From positions 1 through 64,000 of the forward strand of contig NZ_RCZG01000007.1 in NCBI RefSeq assembly GCF_006439015.1: a DNA stretch of 64,000 nt, given 5' to 3'. The stretch is from Mycolicibacterium hodleri. GTDB lineage: Bacteria > Actinomycetota > Actinomycetes > Mycobacteriales > Mycobacteriaceae. Below the pieces are notes generated by a model. The model ran no database searches, was not told the origin of the DNA, and saw nothing but the letters and a program-made list of their open reading frames with translations. The translations under genes and the position numbers were made by a program. Below are positions 58,162 to 64,000 of this stretch, in pieces (within the stretch, counting starts at the first letter, position 1; each line of letters begins with the position of its first letter).

Positions 58162-59364
58162 CTAAACCCGGCCCTTGAGCATCAGGTTCCAGTACATGAA
58201 CGGCAGCCCGTACTTCTTGAGGTACCAGTAGGCGCGGTGCGGGATCGTCGGATCCAGAAGCGGGAAAGACGGTTCCAGTTTCAGGTCGTAGTCGAACTCG
58301 GCAAGCAGCATCGCATGCGACGACGTGACAATCGGGCATGACGAGTAGCCGTCATAGGAGGCCGACAAAGGGAGGCCCTTCAGGAACGCGTTGACATTGT
58401 CGACGACGACGGGTGCCTGTTTGCGAATCGCCGCACCCGTCTTGGAGTTCGGTGACGAGCCGGCGTCCCCGAGGGCGAAGACGTTGGGATGGCGAACGTG
58501 CTGCATCGTGTGCTTGTCGATGTCGACGTAGCCGTTCGCATCCCCCGTCGACAGCGGGCTGGACTTGATCCAGTCCGGCGCCGATTGGCGAGGTACCGCA
58601 TGCAACACGTCGTAGGACAGCATGGTGTCGGTCCCACCGGCGGCGACGCTGGTGATGGCGACCTTGCGGGCCTCGGCATCGACAGAGGTGACCTCGGAGT
58701 TGGAGTGCAGTGTGATGCCGTAGTCCGCGATGACCTTGTCGAGGCTGTCCGCGATCGCAGGAATGCCGAACGGCCGCGCCCCCGGCATCACCAAGTGGAC
58801 GTCAATGTCCTTGAGGACCCCTTGAGACCGCCAATAGTCGGCGGCCAGGTATGCGATCTTCTGTGGCGCTCCAGCACACTTGATCGCGCCGGAGGGAACC
58901 GTGAACACCGCGGTGCCGGATCGAGTGTTGCGGATCAGGTCCCAGGTGCGTGGCGCTAGGTCGAACCGATAGTTCGACGAGACCCCGTTTCGCCCCAAGG
59001 TCTCCTCGAGTCCCTCGGTGCGGTTCCAGTCGAGCTGGATGCCCGGACTGACGACCAGCACGTCGTAGGAGAAGACTGCCCCGTCGCTGCAGGTGACGGT
59101 GTTGTCGTCGGGGTCGAAGGTGTTGGCGGCGTTCTTGATCCACGTGGCGCCTGTGGGCATCACCGAGGATTCGGTGCGTTCGGTCGTCGAGGCCTTGGCC
59201 TGTCCGGCGCCGACGAGGGTCCACAGCGGTTGGTAGTAGTGCGTGCTCGACGGTTCGATGACCGCGACGTCGGTGTAACCCTTGCGCAGCATGCGCGCGG
59301 CGACCGTGATCCCGGCGGTGCCCCCGCCGACGATCAGGATCTGATGTTTGGCCGTGATAGTCAT
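58162..59364 (-). CDS. Sulfide:quinone oxidoreductase-like flavoprotein
   Basis: A FAD protein of 400 residues of the SQR/FCSD family. The N-terminal Rossmann IVGGGTAGITVAARML is followed by the YYQPLWTLVGAG segment, AIKCAGAPQKIAYL with a redox Cys, and the C-terminal FALGDAGSSPNSKTGAAIRKQAP FAD site. SQR oxidises sulfide to sulfane sulfur and passes electrons to the quinone pool at the membrane. A late Cys in SSCPIV may be the second redox Cys. It is co-directional with the persulfide dioxygenase (37-base gap), consistent with sequential sulfide oxidation. ATG 59364 is used; TTG 59373 is possible. Confidence 0.85.
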   Translation of the reverse strand: MTITAKHQILIVGGGTAGITVAARMLRKGYTDVAVIEPSSTHYYQPLWTLVGAGQAKASTTERTESSVMPTGATWIKNAANTFDPDDNTVTCSDGAVFSYDVLVVSPGIQLDWNRTEGLEETLGRNGVSSNYRFDLAPRTWDLIRNTRSGTAVFTVPSGAIKCAGAPQKIAYLAADYWRSQGVLKDIDVHLVMPGARPFGIPAIADSLDKVIADYGITLHSNSEVTSVDAEARKVAITSVAAGGTDTMLSYDVLHAVPRQSAPDWIKSSPLSTGDANGYVDIDKHTMQHVRHPNVFALGDAGSSPNSKTGAAIRKQAPVVVDNVNAFLKGLPLSASYDGYSSCPIVTSSHAMLLAEFDYDLKLEPSFPLLDPTIPHRAYWYLKKYGLPFMYWNLMLKGRV

Positions 59365-59401
59365 GGTGTCCAATCTCCCTATCGTTCGAATACGTTGTTG
59401 G

Positions 59402-60781
59402 TCAGGCGTTCTGAACAGCGTCGGCCCAGGCGCCGTAGCCGCCCAGGATGTCGCTGACGTCGGCGAAGCCGTGCTGGCGCAGCAGACTCGCCGCGACCGA
59501 GGACCGGTAGCCGCCCGCGCAGTACACGACCGTCGGCTTTCCTGCGTCGAGCTCGCCTACGCGGGCGGGCAACTGGCCCACCGGAATCGCGATCGCGCCC
59601 GGGATGGTGCCTGCCTCGACTTCGCCCGGGTTGCGGACGTCAACGATCTGTAGGTCGGTCAGCTGCGCTGACCGCTCGTCGAATGCCTTGGCCGTCAACC
59701 GCGATGCCACCTCGACGTCGTCCTGGTGGGCGAACATCACCTCGAAGGGCTCTAATACGTAGCCGATCACCCGGTCGAATCCGATGCGAGCCAGTCGGTT
59801 TTTGCCTTCGAGCTCCTGACCGGGCTCGGTGAACAGCACGACGTCGACGTCGGACTTGAGCACCGAGCCGGCGAACTCGGCATAGCGCCCTTCCAGTCCG
59901 ATGTTGATGGCTTGGCGCAGGTGGCCCAGCGCAAACTCCTCGGGACTGCGTCCATCGACCAGCATGGCGCCGTTGTCGATCGCGGCACGGGCCTGTGCGT
60001 AGGTCATCGCCGCGGGCATCTTGGTCTCGTCGAGCAGCGGGCGGTCCTTGCGATTGAGGATGGCGTCGTAGACGAAGTAGCCGGGCGCGGGCGGTTGGCC
60101 CTCGGTGACGAGGTTCATGAACGTCGCCTTGTCCGGTGCGCGCAGTGCGTAGTTGCCCGCCTTCTGCTCACCGATGGTCGATGAGAGGTCGGTGGACAGG
60201 TTCTTGCCACACGCCGAGCCTGCGCCATGCGCGGGGTACACCCGGGTGGCATCCGGCAGGGTCATCAGCTTGTCGTGCAACGAGTCGTAGAGCTTGTCGG
60301 CGAGCTCCTCGCGAGTGAATCCGATCGAGGCCAGCAGGTCGGGGCGGCCCACGTCACCGATGAACAAAGTGTCGCCGGTCAGCACGCCGTAGGGCACCGG
60401 ATCCTCGGCGTGTTCGTAGACCACCACGCTCATCGACTCCGGGGTGTGTCCGGGGGTGTGGCGGAACTCCAGCGTCACCTCGCCGAGCGAATACCGTTCG
60501 CCGTCGGCGACACCCATCGACTCGAACTCGGTCTCCGCGACCGAGGAGTAGACGATCTTGGCGCCGGTGGCCTGCGCCAGCTCTAAGTGCCCGGACAAGA
60601 AGTCGGCGTGGAAGTGCGTCTCGATGACCAGCTCGATGCGCAAGCCGCGTTTCTCGGCGTCGGCGACATACTCGGCCACGTCGCGCTGCGGATCGACAAC
60701 GACTGCACGGCCGGTGGTTTCGTCGCCGATCAGGTACGACGCGTGCGACAGGCAGTCCAGGTAGTACTGGTCGAAAATCAT
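59402..60781 (-). CDS. Persulfide dioxygenase-rhodanese fusion (MBL fold)
   Basis: A 459-residue fusion. The N-terminal metallo-beta-lactamase domain has THFHADFLSGH, HTPGHTPESM and LTGDTLFIGD, with PAHGAGSACG supplying Fe ligands, matching ETHE1/Blh-type persulfide dioxygenases. A degenerate rhodanese domain (about 262-350) is followed by an active one with Cys in VVYCAGGYRSS (about residue 430). It oxidises glutathione- or other low-molecular persulfides to sulfite; mycothiol persulfide is the likely substrate in this host. ATG 60781 is chosen over an upstream start within the operator array. Confidence 0.9.
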   Translation of the reverse strand: MIFDQYYLDCLSHASYLIGDETTGRAVVVDPQRDVAEYVADAEKRGLRIELVIETHFHADFLSGHLELAQATGAKIVYSSVAETEFESMGVADGERYSLGEVTLEFRHTPGHTPESMSVVVYEHAEDPVPYGVLTGDTLFIGDVGRPDLLASIGFTREELADKLYDSLHDKLMTLPDATRVYPAHGAGSACGKNLSTDLSSTIGEQKAGNYALRAPDKATFMNLVTEGQPPAPGYFVYDAILNRKDRPLLDETKMPAAMTYAQARAAIDNGAMLVDGRSPEEFALGHLRQAINIGLEGRYAEFAGSVLKSDVDVVLFTEPGQELEGKNRLARIGFDRVIGYVLEPFEVMFAHQDDVEVASRLTAKAFDERSAQLTDLQIVDVRNPGEVEAGTIPGAIAIPVGQLPARVGELDAGKPTVVYCAGGYRSSVAASLLRQHGFADVSDILGGYGAWADAVQNA

Positions 60782-60824
60782 TGTCTCTTCTCTCTTTTCG
60801 ATCTTGGGTAGAGCCATCTTGGCA

Positions 60825-60930
60825 ATACCCGGATGGGTATGTCAAGTACCCGGGGGGGTATTTGATTCCACGTTGACAATACCCCACGGGGTATGTTTGC
60901 CTTGTGTTACGAAGATACCCCCGACGGTAT
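60825..60930. promoter_or_regulatory. Four CstR-type operator palindromes
   Basis: Four 16-bp sites share the form ATACCC-n4-GGGTAT: 60825-60840, 60846-60861 (GTACCC variant), 60879-60894 (perfect ATACCCCACGGGGTAT) and 60915-60930 (right arm CGGTAT). Centres are 21, 33 and 36 bases apart. They fill the 202-base divergent region between the persulfide dioxygenase and rhodanese genes. The form equals known operators of CsoR/CstR-family repressors, and a CstR-like gene lies at 62502. Confidence 0.85.
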
Positions 60931-60983
60931 GCAAGGCCTAGAGGCTTTCGGCACCGTCGGCCCACCGGAAGGACGCTGAGCAC

Positions 60984-61574
60984 ATGACCTCCCTCACCGC
61001 CACCATCGATTCACAGGATCTCAGCGAGCGCCTCGGCTCACTGGCACCGCCGCGAATCCTCGATGTCCGAACCGCAGGTGAGTTCGAGTCCGCCCATATC
61101 GCCGGCGCCTACAACGTGCCCTTGGATCTGTTGCGCGAGCATCGGGACGAGATCATCACCCACCTCGACGAGGACGTCGTGCTGGTGTGTCGGTCCGGTC
61201 AGAGGGCCACCCAAGCCGAAGAGACCCTGCGCGCGGCAGGCTTGAACAACGTGCACATCCTCGAGGGCGGCATCAACGCCTGGGAAGCCAAAGGACTCGC
61301 GGTCAATCGGGGTACCACGCGCTGGGACCTCGAGCGTCAGGTTCGGCTCGTCGCCGGCTCGGTCGTACTGACCAGCGTCCTCGGCAGCGTCGCCGCACCA
61401 CGACTCAAATGGGTCGCCGCGTTGATCGGAGGCGGACTGACATTCGCGTCACTGACCAACACGTGCGCCATGGGGATGATGCTCTCCAAGCTGCCCTACA
61501 ACCGCGGCGCCACCTGCGACGCACAGACGGTCGTGTCCCAGCTGGTTGAGCAGGCGACGAGCCCACGGTCATGA
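60984..61574 (+). CDS. Rhodanese-DUF2892 membrane protein
   Basis: A protein of 196 residues. The N-terminal rhodanese domain has catalytic Cys in VLVCRSGQRA (about residue 70) and ILEGGINAWEAKG. A C-terminal DUF2892-type membrane part follows with two hydrophobic helices (about 120-160) and a Cys-containing segment NTCAMGMML. It would handle sulfane sulfur at the membrane. GGAAGGACG lies before ATG 60984. Its stop overlaps the TSUP gene start by four bases (ATGA), so the two act together, perhaps exporting sulfite or thiosulfate made from persulfide. Confidence 0.88.
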   Translation: MTSLTATIDSQDLSERLGSLAPPRILDVRTAGEFESAHIAGAYNVPLDLLREHRDEIITHLDEDVVLVCRSGQRATQAEETLRAAGLNNVHILEGGINAWEAKGLAVNRGTTRWDLERQVRLVAGSVVLTSVLGSVAAPRLKWVAALIGGGLTFASLTNTCAMGMMLSKLPYNRGATCDAQTVVSQLVEQATSPRS

Positions 61575-62440
61575 TCGCGCTGTTGATTGCGCTGGCCGTC
61601 CTCGTCGGCGTGTCGCTCGGCCTGCTGGGCGGTGGTGGATCCATCCTCACGGTGCCACTGCTGGCCTACGTGGCAGGCATGGATGCCCGGCCTGCGATCG
61701 CGACGTCCCTGCTCGTCGTGGGAGTAACCAGCACGGTCAGCGCGATCACCCACGCCAAGGCCGGCCGTGTCCAATGGCGCATCGCGGCGCTGTTCGGCGC
61801 GGCAGCCATGGCCGGTGCCTACACGGGCGGTCGCCTCGCCCGGTTCGTGCCCGGCACGGTGCTGCTCATCGCATTCGCAACGATCATGATCGCTGCCGGT
61901 ATTGCGATGCTGCTCGGCCGCAAGGACGGTCAGCATTACGACGGCGGCCAGCCGCTCCCGCTGATCAAGATCACGATCATGGGCGTCGGCGTCGGCGTCA
62001 TCAGCGGACTGGTCGGCGCCGGCGGCGGCTTCCTGCTGGTGCCGGCGCTGGTCTTGCTGACCGGGCTGCCCATGCCGGTCGCGGTCGGAACGTCTCTGGT
62101 CATCATCTCGATGCAGTCGTTCGCCGGCTTCGCCGGACACATCACAACCGAACACATCGACTGGCGCCTGGCTGCGTACGTCACCGCCGCCGCGGTGGTC
62201 GGCGCGCTCATCGGCGGACGTCTGGTTGCGAAGGTCGACCCGGCCACACTGCGCAAGCTTTTCGGCTGGTTCGTCCTGTTCATGGCTTCCCTGATGCTCG
62301 CAGAGGAGATCCACCCGGCGGTAGGCATCACGACCGCGGTCGTGACCCTCCTGGCAGCCGCACAGTCGGTCGCCTGTTCGCGGTATGGGCACTGCCCGCT
62401 TCGACGCATTTCGCGGCGTCGAATGTCCGCGGCGGGATGA
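61571..62440 (+). CDS. TSUP-family sulfite exporter (TauE/SafE)
   Basis: A membrane protein of 289 residues with about eight helices. TSUP signatures are VSLGLLGGGGSILTVPLLAYV at the N terminus and ISGLVGAGGGFLLVPALVLLTG in the second half. Placed right after rhodanese-DUF2892 and opposite a persulfide dioxygenase that generates sulfite, it is likely the sulfite (or thiosulfate) exporter of this regulon. ATGA overlap with the upstream gene. The region 62441-62501 after it contains the fifth operator-like palindrome and the CstR ribosome site. Confidence 0.88.
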   Translation: MIALLIALAVLVGVSLGLLGGGGSILTVPLLAYVAGMDARPAIATSLLVVGVTSTVSAITHAKAGRVQWRIAALFGAAAMAGAYTGGRLARFVPGTVLLIAFATIMIAAGIAMLLGRKDGQHYDGGQPLPLIKITIMGVGVGVISGLVGAGGGFLLVPALVLLTGLPMPVAVGTSLVIISMQSFAGFAGHITTEHIDWRLAAYVTAAAVVGALIGGRLVAKVDPATLRKLFGWFVLFMASLMLAEEIHPAVGITTAVVTLLAAAQSVACSRYGHCPLRRISRRRMSAAG

Positions 62441-62461
62441 TCCGACGCCACGGCGACGTAT

Positions 62462-62477
62462 ATACCCCCATAGGTAC
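62462..62477. promoter_or_regulatory. CstR-type operator upstream of the repressor gene
   Basis: ATACCCCCATAGGTAC is a degenerate copy of the ATACCC-n4-GGGTAT palindrome, ending 24 bases before the repressor start, just before its GGAGG site. It suggests autoregulation. Confidence 0.6.
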
Positions 62478-62501
62478 CATTCAAGTGCCCTGGAGGACCC
62501 G

Positions 62502-62789
62502 ATGACGGAGGACGGAAGAATGGTTGGCGACGAGGACAGCATTGCCGCTGTGTTGAACCGGCTTCGACGAGCGCAGGGTCAGCTTGCCGGAGTGATCTCG
62601 ATGATCGAACAGGGCCGGGATTGCAAGGACGTGGTCACCCAGCTCGCCGCGGTGTCCAAGGCACTGGATCGTGCCGGATTCAAGATCGTCGCCACGGGAC
62701 TCCGTGAATGCATGACCGGTGAGGCAGCCGACGGCGCCAAGCCGATGACCGAGGCCGAGCTCGAGAAGTTGTTCCTCGCCCTCGCCTGA
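62502..62789 (+). CDS. cstR: CsoR/CstR-family sulfur-responsive repressor
   Basis: A protein of 95 residues of the DUF156/CsoR family, an all-helical DNA-binding tetramer. It has RRAQGQLAGVISMIEQGRDC with Cys41 and LRECMTG with Cys70, 29 residues apart as in the family. The His of the copper-binding CsoR triad (four positions before the second Cys) is Gly66 here, so it fits CstR-type persulfide sensors, in which the two Cys form di- to tetrasulfide links, rather than copper CsoR. GGAGG lies before ATG 62502; ATG 62520 is possible. It probably represses both divergent sulfide operons. Confidence 0.88.
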   Translation: MTEDGRMVGDEDSIAAVLNRLRRAQGQLAGVISMIEQGRDCKDVVTQLAAVSKALDRAGFKIVATGLRECMTGEAADGAKPMTEAELEKLFLALA

Positions 62790-62938
62790 CGTCTTCTCGG
62801 TCACGCGCCCGGTGCCACGGAGGTTGGGGACTCAAGACACTGGGGACCTCAGGCACTGTCGACGACTCGGCATGACGACGACACTCGGAGTCTGGCGTGG
62901 CCTTTGCCCCGCGTTTCGGCCAACGAAGGATCGTTCTG

Positions 62939-63607
62939 ATGAACGTCGAAGCCTCCCCCCGCATTGACGGAGACATTCGCGCCGCCGTCACGGCCGAACT
63001 CGAATGGACTCCCGACATCGACGCTGCAGGCATCGGAGTGACGGTGGAGGACGGGGTGGTCTCCCTACTCGGCGAAGTCGCCGACTATGCCGAACGCGCG
63101 TCCGCGAACCGCGCCGCGTTGCGCGTCCGCGACGTCACCGCCGTCGTCAATGAGCTGAGTATCCAGCAGAATTCAACACCCATGAGCGAGAACGACATCG
63201 GTAAGGAAGTCGAGCACGCGTTGAGGTCGACGATCAACGTCCCCGATACGGTCAAGGCCGAGATCGACGGGCACGCCGTCACACTCACCGGACAGGTGGA
63301 GTGGGACTTTCAGCGCCGCGCCGCTGCGCGATCCGTGCAATACCTCAGGGGCGTGCACTCGATCGACAATCGGCTAAACCTGACCTCCCGAGCAGCCGCC
63401 GCGGACACCGCGGACCGGGTCAGAAACACGATCGTGCGCAACTCCCTGCTCGGCGTAGAGGCCGTCACCGTCGACGCAGAGGGCGACAAGGTCACTCTCA
63501 CGGGGACTGTGCGGTCATGGGCAGCGAGACGGCAGGCGGATCTCGCAGCATGGTCCTCGCCACACGTGACGGAGGTCTACAACCACATCCTGGCCAAGTC
63601 GCCATGA
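62939..63607 (+). CDS. Triple BON-domain protein
   Basis: A protein of 222 residues with three BON domains (about 8-75, 82-150 and 155-220). Each has the alpha-helix plus beta pattern with VTVEDGVVSLLGEV, AEIDGHAVTLTGQV and VTVDAEGDKVTLTG. There is no signal peptide, so in this host it is cytosolic. BON domains bind phospholipid or other hydrophobic ligands, and multi-BON proteins are frequent near hypoxia/stress loci of actinobacteria. ATG 62939 with AAGGA upstream is chosen over GTG 62897. It overlaps the next gene (ATGA). Confidence 0.88.
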   Translation: MNVEASPRIDGDIRAAVTAELEWTPDIDAAGIGVTVEDGVVSLLGEVADYAERASANRAALRVRDVTAVVNELSIQQNSTPMSENDIGKEVEHALRSTINVPDTVKAEIDGHAVTLTGQVEWDFQRRAAARSVQYLRGVHSIDNRLNLTSRAAAADTADRVRNTIVRNSLLGVEAVTVDAEGDKVTLTGTVRSWAARRQADLAAWSSPHVTEVYNHILAKSP

Positions 63608-63987
63608 ACGTGGTCGCGGAGGAGGCTGACCGTGACGCGAAGTCACGACTCGTGCTGAGCCCCAACGTCGTTGACGTCAAATACTCCCCCGCCGGGGTGA
63701 GCTGGGCGTTGGCGTTATTGACCATTCCCGGCGCAGCGCTCGTGATGCTGTTCGCGGCAGGACAGGAAATGGGCAACGCCGGATGCACCGATGAGGTGTG
63801 TCGACACGCGGGGCCGGACGGGTTCTGGTTCACGTTGTTGTCCTACGGCGCACCGATCGTCGCGGTCGTGACCCTGGCTCTGTCGTACTTCACCGCGAAG
63901 AAGCGGTGTGGGATCGCGGTGCCGCTGATCGGTCTGGCACTGCTCGGCGCTGAAGCCGTTGTCCTGTCGACGGCGTTCGGACGCTAA
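63604..63987 (+). CDS. Small membrane protein coupled to the BON gene
   Basis: A protein of 127 residues with three hydrophobic segments (about 33-52, 73-95 and 100-122) and a conserved-looking pair of Cys in NAGCTDEVCRH (about 60-66) in the loop between the first two. This could form a disulfide outside the membrane. No named family is recognised. The ATG overlaps the BON gene stop, so the two are probably made together. It ends 13 bases before the window edge. Confidence 0.65.
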   Translation: MNVVAEEADRDAKSRLVLSPNVVDVKYSPAGVSWALALLTIPGAALVMLFAAGQEMGNAGCTDEVCRHAGPDGFWFTLLSYGAPIVAVVTLALSYFTAKKRCGIAVPLIGLALLGAEAVVLSTAFGR

Positions 63988-64000
63988 CTCACAGCGCGGC

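Noticed and set aside
62502..62789. Copper-sensing CsoR
   Set aside because: The His of the Cu(I) site is replaced by Gly and all neighbours are sulfide/persulfide genes, so a CstR-type sensor is the better reading.

Overview
The window is high-GC actinobacterial DNA, most likely from a fast-growing Mycolicibacterium/Mycobacterium species. The pointers are a mycobacterial tRNA-Ala(GGC), a trehalose-phosphatase/GH65 fusion of the OtsB1 type, an Acg-type nitroreductase, a WS/DGAT acyltransferase, DUF1876 and DUF4193 proteins, a DUF222/HNH protein, many tandem universal stress proteins, and repeated DosR-like palindromes. Species is not assignable from sequence alone.

Region 1 (1-6850) looks accessory. 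It holds an IS3-type transposase tail that has truncated a permease/YHS gene, then a TSUP exporter, a ZIP-type transporter, a DUF302 protein, a small membrane protein and a protoglobin. A DUF4143-type ATPase follows, bracketed by a 42-bp duplication of the 3' half of tRNA-Ala.

Region 2 (6905-25584) is chromosomal backbone. It carries an MFS transporter with a 36-bp coding minisatellite, phosphoglucomutase, a small Usp, paired CrcB fluoride channels, an LLM flavin oxidoreductase, lipoproteins, a large GH13 enzyme, a cNMP/CBS/DUF294 protein with a DnaQ-type exonuclease, a two-component system, and an ApbE / ferric-reductase-like / NuoF-like / ferredoxin redox cluster.

Region 3 (25608-54782) resembles the DosR dormancy regulon of mycobacteria. 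It has four tandem-domain Usps, a complete NAD-linked [NiFe] hydrogenase (HoxF-U-Y-H plus maturation protease), a DUF1876 (Rv1738-like) protein, Acg nitroreductase-Usp-PfkB, and GAPDH-Usp divergent from a tightly coupled six-gene operon (ppsA, otsB1-like, membrane protein, GltD-like Fe-S flavoprotein, nifJ, PyrD-like). WS/DGAT, TetR and alcohol dehydrogenase genes follow. DosR-like boxes sit in front of most of these units. Together the genes would let a hypoxic cell dispose of or recycle reductant through H2, ferredoxin, NADH, trehalose/maltose and storage lipid.

Region 4 (54824-63987) has a DUF222/HNH gene, a decayed IS256 transposase, and a sulfide/persulfide detoxification regulon. The latter comprises an ion channel, thioredoxin, sulfide:quinone-oxidoreductase-like protein and persulfide dioxygenase-rhodanese fusion, divergent from rhodanese-DUF2892, a TSUP exporter and a CstR-like repressor, with five ATACCC-type palindromes as probable operators. 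A BON-domain protein and a small membrane protein end the window.
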